From NCBI RefSeq assembly GCF_900109735.1, contig NZ_FOAS01000005.1, positions 124,001-188,000 of the forward strand: a stretch of 64,000 nucleotides of DNA. Direction: 5' to 3'. A program made the translations under genes and the position numbers. The notes below the pieces were generated by a model, which ran no database searches, was not told where the DNA came from, and was given only the letters and a program-made list of their open reading frames with translations. Source of the stretch: Atopomonas hussainii (lineage in GTDB: Bacteria; Pseudomonadota; Gammaproteobacteria; Pseudomonadales; Pseudomonadaceae). Position 1 is the first letter of the stretch. Each line of letters starts with the position of its first letter. Of this stretch, positions 1 to 9,268 are shown one piece after another.

Positions 1-1296
1 GATATCAAGGGCGACTTGTCTGGCTTAGGCCAGCCGGCGGCCCCCAAAGGTAAGGTCGCTGAGCGAATTGCCGGCATGCCGTGGCTGAACTTCAACCCGC
101 AAAGCGTGCCATTAACCCTGTGGGATGTGCATGGCGAGCAAGGTTTGCCGCTGCGCACCACACTGAGTGAAATGGGCCCGCTGCTGCTGGGCAATTTGCT
201 CGAGCTAACCGACAGCCAGCAAGCCGCCTTGTTTGCCGCCTTTAAAGTGGCCGACCGCGAAGGCTTGTTGCTGCTCGACTTAAAAGACCTCAAGGCGCTG
301 CTCAATTGGCTGCGTGATAACCCAGATAGCCTCGGTGATGATCGCGCGTTACTCGCCTCAGCCAGTGTGCAGGCGCTATTGCGCAAGCTGGCCGTGTTGG
401 AGCAACAAGGCGCCGAAGCCTTGTTTGGTGAACCAGCGCTGGCGCTGGAAGATGTGTTGCGCCCAGCGGCTGATGGCCAAGGCATGGTGCATTTGCTCGA
501 TGCCACACGCTTGGTGCATGAGGCGCCGCGAGTGTATGCCAGCTTCTTACTCTGGCTATTGGCCGAGTTATTCGAGCAGTTGCCCGAGCGCGGTGATGCC
601 GACAAGCCCGTGCTGGCGCTGTTTTTTGATGAGGCGCACCTGCTGTTTAAAGACACCCCCAAAGCCCTGCAAGAGCGTTTAGAGCAAGTCGTACGACTGA
701 TTCGCTCTAAGGGTGTTTGCGTGTTTTTTGTTACCCAGTCGCCAGCGGATTTGCCCGATGCGATTCTCGCCCAGCTGGGCTTGCGGGTGCAGCATGGTCT
801 GCGAGCGTTTACCGTACGTGAGCAGAAAGCCCTGCGTGCCGTGGCGGAGGGCTTTCGTGCTAACCCGGCGTTCGATAGCCAAGCGGTGCTCACTGAACTA
901 GGCATTGGCGAGGCGCTGGTGGGTACCTTGGAAGATAAAGGCACACCGGCGGTGGTGCAGCGGGTGTTGATTGCCCCGCCAGCCTCACAGATTGGCCCGT
1001 TGACGGCGGCGCAGCGGCAAGCGCTGTTGGCTGCTAGCCCACTCAAAGCGCGTTATGCGCAGGCGTTTGATCGTGAGTCGGCTTATGAACTGCTGCTTAA
1101 ACGTGCTGAGCCGGCTGCCGAGCCCAAGGCGCAATCTGGCAAGGGCTCAGCTGAGTCGGGCATGGGAGATTTGCTCGGCGGGGCGTTAGGCTCGCTGGCT
1201 AGTCAAGTGGTGAAAAGCACCGCGCGGCAGTTGGCCAATCGGATTGGCCGCGAGCTGGTGCGCGGCTTGTTGGGCTCGCTGAAAGGGCGGCGCTAA
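1..1296 (+). CDS. yjgR: YjgR/HerA-like ATPase (DUF853), 5'-truncated by the window edge
   Basis: The reading frame is open from base 1 (DIKGDLSG...), so the start and the Walker A P-loop, roughly the first 70-75 residues of this ~500-residue family, lie outside the window. Visible parts match the E. coli YjgR/DUF853 family as I remember it: the DIKGDLSGL segment after the P-loop, a Walker B-like stretch ending LFFDEAHLLF, then RLIRSKGV and FVTQSPADLP, where the family has RLIRSKGV and a sensor Asn/Gln-Pro motif. The C-terminal ~70 residues are low complexity (Gly/Ser/Ala) and end in a basic GRR. It is predicted to be a cytoplasmic P-loop NTPase related to HerA/FtsK motors; its physiological role is not established. 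It converges with the signalling operon to the right, 39 bp away. Confidence 0.9.
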   Translation, partial: DIKGDLSGLGQPAAPKGKVAERIAGMPWLNFNPQSVPLTLWDVHGEQGLPLRTTLSEMGPLLLGNLLELTDSQQAALFAAFKVADREGLLLLDLKDLKALLNWLRDNPDSLGDDRALLASASVQALLRKLAVLEQQGAEALFGEPALALEDVLRPAADGQGMVHLLDATRLVHEAPRVYASFLLWLLAELFEQLPERGDADKPVLALFFDEAHLLFKDTPKALQERLEQVVRLIRSKGVCVFFVTQSPADLPDAILAQLGLRVQHGLRAFTVREQKALRAVAEGFRANPAFDSQAVLTELGIGEALVGTLEDKGTPAVVQRVLIAPPASQIGPLTAAQRQALLAASPLKARYAQAFDRESAYELLLKRAEPAAEPKAQSGKGSAESGMGDLLGGALGSLASQVVKSTARQLANRIGRELVRGLLGSLKGRR

Positions 1297-1335
1297 ACGC
1301 GCTATGAAATGAGTACGCCGCGGTAGGGGCGCGCA

Positions 1336-4300
1336 TTAGGCGTTCAGGCGCATGGTGGTGCGTAGCTGCAGCTCGTACTGCTGGAAGGCTTGGCGAATCA
1401 CTTCGCGTAGCTGCTCGTCCTCCCAAGGCTTGACCAGATATTTGTAAATCGAGCCTTGGTTGATTGCTTCTGTGACACTCGCTAGGTCGGTGTAACCCGA
1501 CAGCACCATGCGCACGGTGTGCGGGTGAATATCTTTTACCTTGCGGAGAAACTCGGTGCCGCTCATGCCCGGCATACGTTGGTCGGAGATGATCACTTGC
1601 ACGTTATTGCGCGCCAGCAGCTCGAAGCCTTCTTGCGCGCTGTTGGCGGTGAGAATGGTGTAGCCGTCGCGGCGTAGCAGGCGGGTCAGCGCGCGCAGAA
1701 TATTCGGTTCGTCATCCACTAACAGCAGCGTTTGCACTTGCTCTTGCGCTTGCTCGGGCAGGCTCACGCCTTGGCGGTTTTGTTGTAGGAAGGCGACGAG
1801 CTGATCTTCAGGCAGCGGTTTGCTGAAGAAAAAGCCTTGGAACTCATCACACTGGTTTTTCAGCAGGAAGTTGAACTGGCCTTCTTCTTCAACGCCTTCG
1901 GCAATCACGCCCATCGACAAGTGATGGGCCATGGCAATGATGGCTTGGGTAATCGCCGCATCGTGGCTATTGCGGATGATGTCGCTGACAAAAGAGCGGT
2001 CAATTTTGACCTTGTTCAGCGGCAGGATTTTTAAATAGCTGAGGCTGGAGAAACCGGTACCAAAGTCATCAATCGCCGTGCGTACGCCTTGCTGGCTCAA
2101 AGCTTTGAGCACCGCCACGCTATTTTCGGTGTCTTGCATCAAAATCGACTCGGTAATTTCCAGCTCTAAGCGGTTAGCCGGCAGCCCGGTTTCTTGCAGG
2201 GTTTGCTCAACCAGTTGGGTAAAGGGCTGGCGGCGCAGTTGCGCGGGGGATAAGTTGACGGCCATAGGGCAGTCGCACAGGCCGCGATCAAGCAGCATTT
2301 TGTTAACGCGGCAGGCCTCACGCAGTGCCCAAGCGCCTATTTGCACGATCTGCCCGCTGGATTCGGCCAGCGGAATGAAGTCGTTGGGCGGCACCATGCC
2401 CAGCTCAGGGTGACGCCAGCGAATCAGTGCCTCGATACCGCTGATGCGCCCGGTGCGCCCATCGACTTGCGGTTGGAAGTGCAGAATGAACTCGTCACGC
2501 GCCAAGGCGCTACGTAGCTCATTGCGTAGCATCATCCGCGCGCTGACGCTTTCGTCGAGGTCTTCGGTGTAGATGTCGTAGGTGTTGCGGCCATTTTGCT
2601 TGGCGCGATACATGGCCATGTCGGCTTGCTGCAGCAGTTGCGTTGGCTGCTCCAGCTCGCCGTCGTAGGTGAAGCTGATGCCCACGCTGCAGGTGACGTG
2701 CAAGGTTAAATCGTGATGCACGATAGGCCGGTCGATGCTGGCGATGATGCGCTCGGCCACTTGCACCGCTTGCTGCTCGTTATCCAGCTCGGGCAGCAGG
2801 ATCACATATTCATCACCGCCCATGCGGGCAAGGGTGTCTTCGTTGCGCACTTCACAGCGTAGGCGTTCGGCAATCTCCATCAGCACTTCATCGCCCACCG
2901 CATGGCCAAAGGTGTCGTTAATCGGCTTGAACTCATCCAGGTCGATAAACAACAGCGCCAGCAGACGTTGGCGGCGTTGTGCGGCATGCACAGCTTGGCT
3001 AAGGCGGTCTTCTAACAAGGCGCGGTTAGGCAGGGCGGTAAGGCGGTCGTGGCTGGCGTGAAAGGCCAGTTCTTTTTCGTAGTGTTTTTGCGAGGTGACA
3101 TCGGTTTGGATGCCGACAAAGTGGGTGAGGTTGCCTTTGTCGTCAGTTACCGGCTCGATTTGCAGATCATTCCAGAACAGCTCGCCATTTTTGCGCCGGT
3201 TTTGCAGAACCACATGCACGCTTTCACCAGCCTTGATGCTGGCGCTGAGTTGATCGACTGCTTTGCTGCGCGGTACGTCTTTTTGCAGCACATTGCAGTT
3301 ACGCCCCAATATCTCGTCGTTGCTGTAGCCGGTGATGCGGGTGAACGCCGCATTGACATACACCACCGGCTGCTCGGGCAGGCGGGCATCGCTGATCACA
3401 ATACCGTTGGAGCAGGCCTCTAGGGCACGCTGGCTAAGCTTTAAGTGTTGTTCAGCACTTTTCGCTAGGGTGATATTGCGGACGATATTGAATATCCCCG
3501 CGCAATCACCATCGACATGAATCGGCAGCTGGGTGACATCGACCTGCCAAATGTGTTTTTTGCTATCAAGCCATTCAAGCTCGCGGTGCTGCGGTTCCCC
3601 AGCGATCACCCGCTCGCATTGCGCTTGCATAAGGCTCGCGTCTTCAGCGAGGAGGAACTCTTCCAATCGGTGGCCGGGCAGGCGTTCACGGGGGATTTTG
3701 ATCAGTTCACTGGTTGCTTGGTTGGCGGCCAATAGACGGCCTTGTAAGTCGCAAGAAAAAACTGCATCGGGGTGGTTATCAAACAGCGAGCGATAGTACT
3801 GCTCGTTCATTTGCAGTTGGTGTTTTTGCCGGTCGCGCTCCAAGGTGATGGTGGCGAGGTTGGCGGCTAACGTCCAACGTTCGGCATACGGCGCTTCTAG
3901 CGCGGCGGTGTTTTCTACCACTAAGGTCATGATGCCCAGTACATCGTGGCGAGCATTGATCAGCGGCAGGCACAGGCTGTCGCGCAGTCCTTTTTGGCCA
4001 AGACGTTGCTGCCATTGAATGCTGGCTTGACGGCTGTTGTGCGAACGGCAGCGTTGCAAGGTGGCCTCTAAGGGCGCATCACACAGCTCGTCGGGCCCGG
4101 TTAGGCCGAGTTCGCCAAGCACAGGTTGGGCGCGGTGCGAATGCGCGATGGCGATCAGAGCGTCTTGGCCGTCTACTTTGTGAAAGGCGACGCTGGTGCC
4201 CGGCACATAGTCGATGATCAAGTCGATGAGCATGTGCAAGATGTGTTGCGCGGGCTTGTCGTTACTGATTTCGCTGAGGATTTCGCGCTGCTGGGTTTGA

Positions 4301-6045
4301 AAGTTCTCGGTGGCTTGCAGGGTTTGAATATCGCGGCCAACCAAGTAATAGCTGCTTTCTTGCCGCGACCAGCGCAGTGACCAGAGGGTTGGCACCACGT
4401 GCCCATCGGCATGGATCAAACGCAGGCGCAGGTCGTAGAGGGGGAAGCCTTGGGTAACCGTTTGCGCGGCCTGATTAAAGCTGTGGCGGTCTTCGGCCCA
4501 CACCAGTTCATGGAAGTTGAGCCCGGCTAAGTTGGCAGTTTGTCGCGCGCACAAGCGTTCAATGGCTGGGCTGATCCAGCGAATCAGGCGGTTTTCATCC
4601 AGTGCGCAGAGCACATCGAGGCTTTGCTCCATCATTTGCTGATTGGTTTGGCGCAGTTGCTCGCTTTCCATCAGGCTGTTGGCAAGGGCCAGCTGTTGCT
4701 GTTGCAGGCGCTGCGTGCGCTGAGAGCTTTGCTGCATTAAATGCATCACTAAGCCTAATAAAGCGCCGACTAAGGTAGCGAAGATCAGAATCAGCTCGGT
4801 GGTGATGGCTTGAATGTCTTTAGCCGAGCTAGTTAGCAGCTTCACTTGCCAGTTAAGTTGCCCGGGCAGAGCCAGTGGCTGGGCAGGCTCGCTAATGTCT
4901 TCGCTTCTGAGGCTGGCAAACAGTTCATAGCGCCCCTCATTGAGGCGCAGCGGGGTGTGTTGGCTGACTTCCTCTAGTTGGCTGCTAAGCCAACCGGGCA
5001 GTTTGATGATCAGCACCATGTATTGCTGCGACTGCGGCAGGTAACGCCCAATGGCATGCACCCAACCTTGGCTGCCGTTCACACTATGGCTGAAGCCAAT
5101 GCCGGGGCTTTGCCGCAGTTGGCGGAGCCATCTGGGCAGGTCGTTCATTGGCAGTAAGTTGATCAAACTCTCTGCGTCGGTGCCCGGTGGGTAGTAGTTA
5201 AATTGTTGGGCGCCGTAATGGTTGAGAATAAAGCCAGCGGCGAGGTCAGGCAGGATAGTGCTTAGCGCTTCGCCACTCTTATTCCACTGCGCTTGGTCAG
5301 CCACTGCGCGGCTGGCCCAAAGCGTGGCGTGGGTTTCCATTAAACGTTCGTTGGCGTGCAGCTCCCGGGTGAGGATTTGCTCAATACGTTCTAGTTGCTG
5401 TTGGCCACGTAAGTGCTCCAACTGTTGGCTGTATTGAATCTGCGCGAACCATAACAGGCTGCCGACCACGGCGACGATTAAGCTAATGGCAGGCCAAGGC
5501 AACGCCTCGCTGTCATCATCCAGACTGGTTTGGGCCAGCAAGCCAATGCCGCTGAGTAGCAGGAGGGTGGCGCCCAATAAGTGCTGCGTGAGGCTAAGGC
5601 TCTGCTCGAATAAGGGTTGATAGTTGATGGGCAAAATCAGCAACAGCAAGCCGCTAATGGCGGTGATCGAGCCTAGGACAAAACTCAGCGGTTGTAGGCT
5701 GTCGCGGCGCTGTAGCAGAGCGTTGAACCCCCAGAGCATCAGCGCTAGCAGCAAGCCGGTTGCGGCGTGTAGTACCGCTATCTGCTCTTGTAGCGCCAGC
5801 CAAAACGCCGCGAGCGGGAGTGCCAGCCATTGCCAGCGCTTGCCGCGTACGGTGCTCCAGCTGAGGAGTGCTAAGAGCAACAGCGCCACCGGCGTGCCGG
5901 GGCTGAACAACGGGGCACGGTCGGTGCTATTGGCCAATAAGAACACGCCCAAGATCAGCGCTAGGCTCAGGCACACGAAGGCAAGGCTATGCAGGTAGGC
6001 CTGCGCCGCGAGTGCCCAATTGATCTGCGCTAGGCGTTTTAGCAT
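1336..6045 (-). CDS. Membrane PAS/GAF/GGDEF/EAL protein with C-terminal receiver domain (1569 aa)
   Basis: This is a very large c-di-GMP signalling protein. The N-terminus has about seven hydrophobic segments in the first ~205 residues, then a probable extracytoplasmic stretch to ~410 and one more membrane segment (~420-440). Cytoplasmic domains follow in order: PAS (~470-565), GAF (~585-730), PAS (~745-860), PAS (~870-990), GGDEF (~995-1155), EAL (~1175-1420) and a phosphoreceiver (~1437-1560). The cyclase motif is GGDEY, with an RNED inhibitory site five residues upstream; the phosphodiesterase motif is EALIRW. The receiver keeps VDDE, SDQRMPG and the lysine of VKPW. I chose the ATG at 6045 because it overlaps the upstream stop as TAATG; the frame extends 11 codons further up inside that gene. 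It is last in a four-gene operon, so its receiver probably takes phosphate from the same kinase. Whether it makes or degrades c-di-GMP cannot be told from sequence. Confidence 0.9.
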   Translation of the reverse strand: MLKRLAQINWALAAQAYLHSLAFVCLSLALILGVFLLANSTDRAPLFSPGTPVALLLLALLSWSTVRGKRWQWLALPLAAFWLALQEQIAVLHAATGLLLALMLWGFNALLQRRDSLQPLSFVLGSITAISGLLLLILPINYQPLFEQSLSLTQHLLGATLLLLSGIGLLAQTSLDDDSEALPWPAISLIVAVVGSLLWFAQIQYSQQLEHLRGQQQLERIEQILTRELHANERLMETHATLWASRAVADQAQWNKSGEALSTILPDLAAGFILNHYGAQQFNYYPPGTDAESLINLLPMNDLPRWLRQLRQSPGIGFSHSVNGSQGWVHAIGRYLPQSQQYMVLIIKLPGWLSSQLEEVSQHTPLRLNEGRYELFASLRSEDISEPAQPLALPGQLNWQVKLLTSSAKDIQAITTELILIFATLVGALLGLVMHLMQQSSQRTQRLQQQQLALANSLMESEQLRQTNQQMMEQSLDVLCALDENRLIRWISPAIERLCARQTANLAGLNFHELVWAEDRHSFNQAAQTVTQGFPLYDLRLRLIHADGHVVPTLWSLRWSRQESSYYLVGRDIQTLQATENFQTQQREILSEISNDKPAQHILHMLIDLIIDYVPGTSVAFHKVDGQDALIAIAHSHRAQPVLGELGLTGPDELCDAPLEATLQRCRSHNSRQASIQWQQRLGQKGLRDSLCLPLINARHDVLGIMTLVVENTAALEAPYAERWTLAANLATITLERDRQKHQLQMNEQYYRSLFDNHPDAVFSCDLQGRLLAANQATSELIKIPRERLPGHRLEEFLLAEDASLMQAQCERVIAGEPQHRELEWLDSKKHIWQVDVTQLPIHVDGDCAGIFNIVRNITLAKSAEQHLKLSQRALEACSNGIVISDARLPEQPVVYVNAAFTRITGYSNDEILGRNCNVLQKDVPRSKAVDQLSASIKAGESVHVVLQNRRKNGELFWNDLQIEPVTDDKGNLTHFVGIQTDVTSQKHYEKELAFHASHDRLTALPNRALLEDRLSQAVHAAQRRQRLLALLFIDLDEFKPINDTFGHAVGDEVLMEIAERLRCEVRNEDTLARMGGDEYVILLPELDNEQQAVQVAERIIASIDRPIVHHDLTLHVTCSVGISFTYDGELEQPTQLLQQADMAMYRAKQNGRNTYDIYTEDLDESVSARMMLRNELRSALARDEFILHFQPQVDGRTGRISGIEALIRWRHPELGMVPPNDFIPLAESSGQIVQIGAWALREACRVNKMLLDRGLCDCPMAVNLSPAQLRRQPFTQLVEQTLQETGLPANRLELEITESILMQDTENSVAVLKALSQQGVRTAIDDFGTGFSSLSYLKILPLNKVKIDRSFVSDIIRNSHDAAITQAIIAMAHHLSMGVIAEGVEEEGQFNFLLKNQCDEFQGFFFSKPLPEDQLVAFLQQNRQGVSLPEQAQEQVQTLLLVDDEPNILRALTRLLRRDGYTILTANSAQEGFELLARNNVQVIISDQRMPGMSGTEFLRKVKDIHPHTVRMVLSGYTDLASVTEAINQGSIYKYLVKPWEDEQLREVIRQAFQQYELQLRTTMRLNA

Positions 6046-6596
6046 TAATTGAACCCTTGGTGGTCGAGGCTCTCCCATTCCTCCAGAACGATGGCGCCGT
6101 CTTCGTTGCGCATCACTTCAAATAAGGCAGGATGCTCGGCGCGTAAATGCTCTTGCGCCTCGCGCTGGCGCACCAGCAGGTCGTGTTGTTGTTTGAGTTG
6201 TTCGTACATGCGCTTTTGTTCGCGGCGCAGGGTGAGAAGCTCCAGCGCGGTGTCGAGGGCGGTGAGCAGCTCGTAGTCGTCCCAGGGTTTGCTTAAGAAG
6301 CGAAAGATTTCCGCTTGGTTGATGGCTTTGATCAGCGCTTCGCGGTCGCCGTGAGCGGTGAGCAGCAAGCGCATGGCTTCGGGCTGGCGCTGGCGCACAA
6401 ACTGCAGCAGGGTGATGCCGTCCATGCCGGGCATGCGGTAATCGCTGAGGATCAGATCAAAGTTCTGCTGGGTGAGTAGCTCTAGGGCTTTTTCCGGGCG
6501 CTCGCAGGTGGTGACTTGCCAAGGCCGCTTGTGCAGCACGCGAGTAAGGGCGCTGAGGATATTCGGCTCATCATCAATGAGCAGCAGGTTGGCCAT
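6045..6596 (-). CDS. Single-domain response regulator with C-terminal coiled coil
   Basis: This 183-residue protein has a receiver domain (residues ~1-125): acidic pair in LLLIDDE, phosphoacceptor Asp about position 52 in SDYRMPG, conserved Thr in LLTAHGD and Lys in LSKPWDD. A charged, Gln/Glu-rich, probably coiled-coil tail follows, with no DNA-binding or enzymatic domain. I chose the ATG at 6596 because a strong AAGGAGG lies just upstream; the longer frame would add 29 non-homologous residues. The start lies 23 nt inside the preceding gene, and the stop overlaps the next start by 1 nt, so the genes are translationally coupled. It may pass phosphate, or act as a connector, between the kinase and the other two receiver proteins of the operon (inference). 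Confidence 0.88.
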   Translation of the reverse strand: MANLLLIDDEPNILSALTRVLHKRPWQVTTCERPEKALELLTQQNFDLILSDYRMPGMDGITLLQFVRQRQPEAMRLLLTAHGDREALIKAINQAEIFRFLSKPWDDYELLTALDTALELLTLRREQKRMYEQLKQQHDLLVRQREAQEHLRAEHPALFEVMRNEDGAIVLEEWESLDHQGFN

Positions 6597-7947
6597 GGTT
6601 GGCCTCCTTGATGGGCTCGTTGATTTTGACAAATAGGGTATAGCGGGCCTTTTCTGAGGTTTCGTAAGCGGCGAGCTTTTCAATCAGCGGTTGCGAGAGA
6701 ATCTTGCCGCGATTAAGCAGCAAGATGCCGCTGGCGGCGTGCAGGTTGTGCGCTAGCTCCATGCCGGGTTTGACTTGCGCGGTGGTGAGTGCCCGCAGGT
6801 TGGGGTTGAGCTCGAGTAAGTCCGGCGCTTCACGCTCAAGGTACGGCACGATGCGGTCGATCCAGCCCGGGTCGTACCAGCGCCCGGCGTATTTGCGTAA
6901 AAACACTAAGGCTTCGTCGCGGCTTAAGACCCGCTCCAGCAGCAGGCCGCATTGCAGCTCAACGAAGTCGACGATGATTTTCAGCACCCGCGCCATCGGC
7001 GGAATCACTTCATGCTGCCAGCCGTTAGGAAAACCGCTGCCATCCCAGCGTTCTTGATGCAGACCAATCAGGCGTGTGGCCTCTTGAATCGGCTCCAAGG
7101 CCATCAGCAGTTGTTCGCCTTGGGTGGGGTATTTTTGATAGGCCGGGCGCTCGGTTTTCAGCATCACCTCGGCGGACTTATGGATTTGCGTGTCGTTCCA
7201 GCTGACTTTGCCGACGTTATACAGCGCAGCGGCCATGACCAGCTGCTCGCGCTCTAGCTCGCCCATCTTGAAGTTTTCTGCGATGTGCCGGGCCAGCGAG
7301 ATCACGGCTTTATTGGTTTGCTTGGTCAGCGGGTAGCGCTGGGTGAGCAGCGTGGAGAACACCTCGACGCAGGTCTCATAGCTGCGTTTAAGCTCGATAT
7401 AGGCCAAATCGAGCATATCGGCGGTTTGCTCAAGCTCGGAGGTGCGCGCCTTAACCCGTGCTTCCAGCTGATCGTTGAGCTTCTGCAATTCGGCATTCTG
7501 CTGCTCAGTGAGTTTTTCCAGTCGCTGCCGTTCGCGGTCGGCAGTTTGAAACTGCAGCCACTGGCGCACGGTTTCTTTTAAGTCGTCGTCATCCCACGGC
7601 TTAGAGATATAGCGGTGGATGCGCCCGGCGTTGATGGCTTTGACCGTGGTGTTTAAGTCGGCAAAACCGGTGAGCAGGATGCGGATGGTTTTCGGCCATT
7701 TTTCCCACACTTTGGCCAGCAGGGTGGCGCCGTCCATACCCGGCATGCGCGCATCGCTGATGATCAGCTCAACGGGCTTTTCTTCCAGAATCTCCAGCGC
7801 CGCTTCAGCGCTTTCGGCGGTGAGCACTTCGAACTCTTCATGGCGCAATAGGCGGCGCAGTGAGTTGAGGATGCCGACTTCGTCATCGACCAAGAGCACG
7901 CGCGGGGTTGGGGGCTCGAGTTGGGTGCTGTCCGTGGCGGCACTCAT
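6574..7947 (-). CDS. Response regulator with degenerate HD-GYP (YN-GYP) domain
   Basis: This 457-residue protein has a receiver domain (~15-130; phosphoacceptor Asp65 in SDARMPG), a coiled coil (~133-185) and an HD-GYP-type domain (~205-390). In active HD-GYP c-di-GMP phosphodiesterases the metal-binding signature is HD; here it reads ALYNVGK, with Tyr244-Asn245. A second usual metal ligand (the His of an HP motif) is also Tyr in KYPTQG, and the GYP loop is GFP (306-308). Catalysis is therefore doubtful, although HQERWDGSG is kept. P. aeruginosa PA2572 is a known YN-GYP regulator encoded beside a kinase, and this may be its orthologue. The ATG at 7947 overlaps the kinase stop as ATGA; the longer open frame is antisense-like sequence inside the kinase gene. 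Confidence 0.88.
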   Translation of the reverse strand: MSAATDSTQLEPPTPRVLLVDDEVGILNSLRRLLRHEEFEVLTAESAEAALEILEEKPVELIISDARMPGMDGATLLAKVWEKWPKTIRILLTGFADLNTTVKAINAGRIHRYISKPWDDDDLKETVRQWLQFQTADRERQRLEKLTEQQNAELQKLNDQLEARVKARTSELEQTADMLDLAYIELKRSYETCVEVFSTLLTQRYPLTKQTNKAVISLARHIAENFKMGELEREQLVMAAALYNVGKVSWNDTQIHKSAEVMLKTERPAYQKYPTQGEQLLMALEPIQEATRLIGLHQERWDGSGFPNGWQHEVIPPMARVLKIIVDFVELQCGLLLERVLSRDEALVFLRKYAGRWYDPGWIDRIVPYLEREAPDLLELNPNLRALTTAQVKPGMELAHNLHAASGILLLNRGKILSQPLIEKLAAYETSEKARYTLFVKINEPIKEANHGQPAAH

Positions 7948-9194
7948 GCGCTTATCTCCTGTGCTTCGGGCTCGTGCTGTTTGATCGGCAGCCATACGCG
8001 AAACCGCGTGCCTACGCCGACGGTGCTGTCGACTTCGATACGACCATGGTGTTTTTCCACGATGGTGTACGACAAAGACAGCCCAAGGCCGGTGCCCTTG
8101 CCAATGGGTTTGGTAGTGAAAAAGGGGTCGAAAATGCGTGACAGGTGTTTGGTGTCGATGCCTTTGCCGGTGTCTTGCACCTCGAACCACGCCTCATCGC
8201 CTTCGGTGCCGGTGCGCAGGGTGATGGTGCCGAACTCTTCAATGGCGTGCGCGGCGTTGACCAGTAAGTTCATCGCCACTTGGTTGATTTGTGAGGCGAT
8301 GCAATCCACCGGCGGTAGGTCTTGGTAGTCCTTAATGACTTCGGCTTTGTATTTGATCTCGTTGTGCACCACGTTGAGGGTGGTGTCGAGGCCGCGAATT
8401 AAATCCGCTGGCTGGAAGGCTTCTTCGTCGATGTGCGAGAAGTCCTTCAGGGATTGGATGATTTTCTTCACCCGCTGCAAGCCGTCTTCGGACTCCTCCA
8501 GCAGCGAGGTGACATCGTCGCGGATGTAGGCGTAGTCCATTTCGTCCATCAGATTCTGCAAGGCACCGGGTTGCTCGCTGGCGGCGGCGGTGTCGATGAT
8601 TTGCAGCAGGTTTTTCACGTAATCGGCGAGGGTTTTTAGGTTAGAGAACACAAAGCCGATGGGGTTGTTGATTTCGTGGGCGACGCCGGCGGCCAGTTGG
8701 CCGATGCCGGCCATTTTTTCTGATTGCACCAGTTGCTTGTGAATTTGCTCCAGCTTGTTGGCCAGTAGTGACTGCTCGTTGTGCTTGCCGGCCAGAGCGC
8801 GTAGGGCTTCTTTTAAGTAAACGTCGGCGTTATAGCCCACTGTGTTGTCGTACAGCACTAAGCATAAATGCGGTTGATTTTGGTTGTCGGTCAGTGGGTA
8901 GAGCAGGGCGCTGTTGAGCAGGTTATCGCTGGTGGTGCATGGCCACGTGGCCATCTGCCTTTGCTGGCTGCTGAGGGCTTTGTCCACCAAGGCCTTAAGG
9001 TGGCTAAGGTCAATGTCGCTCAGCAGGGTAGAAAGGGGTTGTTGCGCAATGCCCTCAATGGTTTGCTGGTAACGGTCTAACAAAAATTGATTGGCGTACT
9101 GAATCAAATAGTTAGGCGCAAACAGCACCAGCCCCACATCGAGGTGATCCATGGCGTTTGCCAGTAGGCTTTCTTGGTCGGAAGAAGCAGTCAT
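7944..9194 (-). CDS. PAS-domain sensor histidine kinase
   Basis: This 416-residue soluble kinase has no membrane segments. It carries an N-terminal PAS-like domain (~10-120), a short coiled coil, a dimerisation/phosphoacceptor domain with H173 in GVAHEINNP, and an ATPase domain with the N box (NLLVNAAHAI), G1 box (DTGKGI) and G2 box (GKGTGLGLS). It is the first gene of the leftward operon and the only kinase there, followed by three receiver-containing proteins, so it is the obvious phosphodonor. The HEINNPIGFV phosphoacceptor segment is of the type seen in kinases paired with receiver-output hybrids. The signal it senses is unknown. Confidence 0.9.
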   Translation of the reverse strand: MTASSDQESLLANAMDHLDVGLVLFAPNYLIQYANQFLLDRYQQTIEGIAQQPLSTLLSDIDLSHLKALVDKALSSQQRQMATWPCTTSDNLLNSALLYPLTDNQNQPHLCLVLYDNTVGYNADVYLKEALRALAGKHNEQSLLANKLEQIHKQLVQSEKMAGIGQLAAGVAHEINNPIGFVFSNLKTLADYVKNLLQIIDTAAASEQPGALQNLMDEMDYAYIRDDVTSLLEESEDGLQRVKKIIQSLKDFSHIDEEAFQPADLIRGLDTTLNVVHNEIKYKAEVIKDYQDLPPVDCIASQINQVAMNLLVNAAHAIEEFGTITLRTGTEGDEAWFEVQDTGKGIDTKHLSRIFDPFFTTKPIGKGTGLGLSLSYTIVEKHHGRIEVDSTVGVGTRFRVWLPIKQHEPEAQEISA

Positions 9195-9268
9195 GCGTGT
9201 TTCTCATTGGGAGTCTGCTAAAACCAGTCTAGAACAGCCTTTTTCTACCTGCTGGCAGAGTGCGAAAA

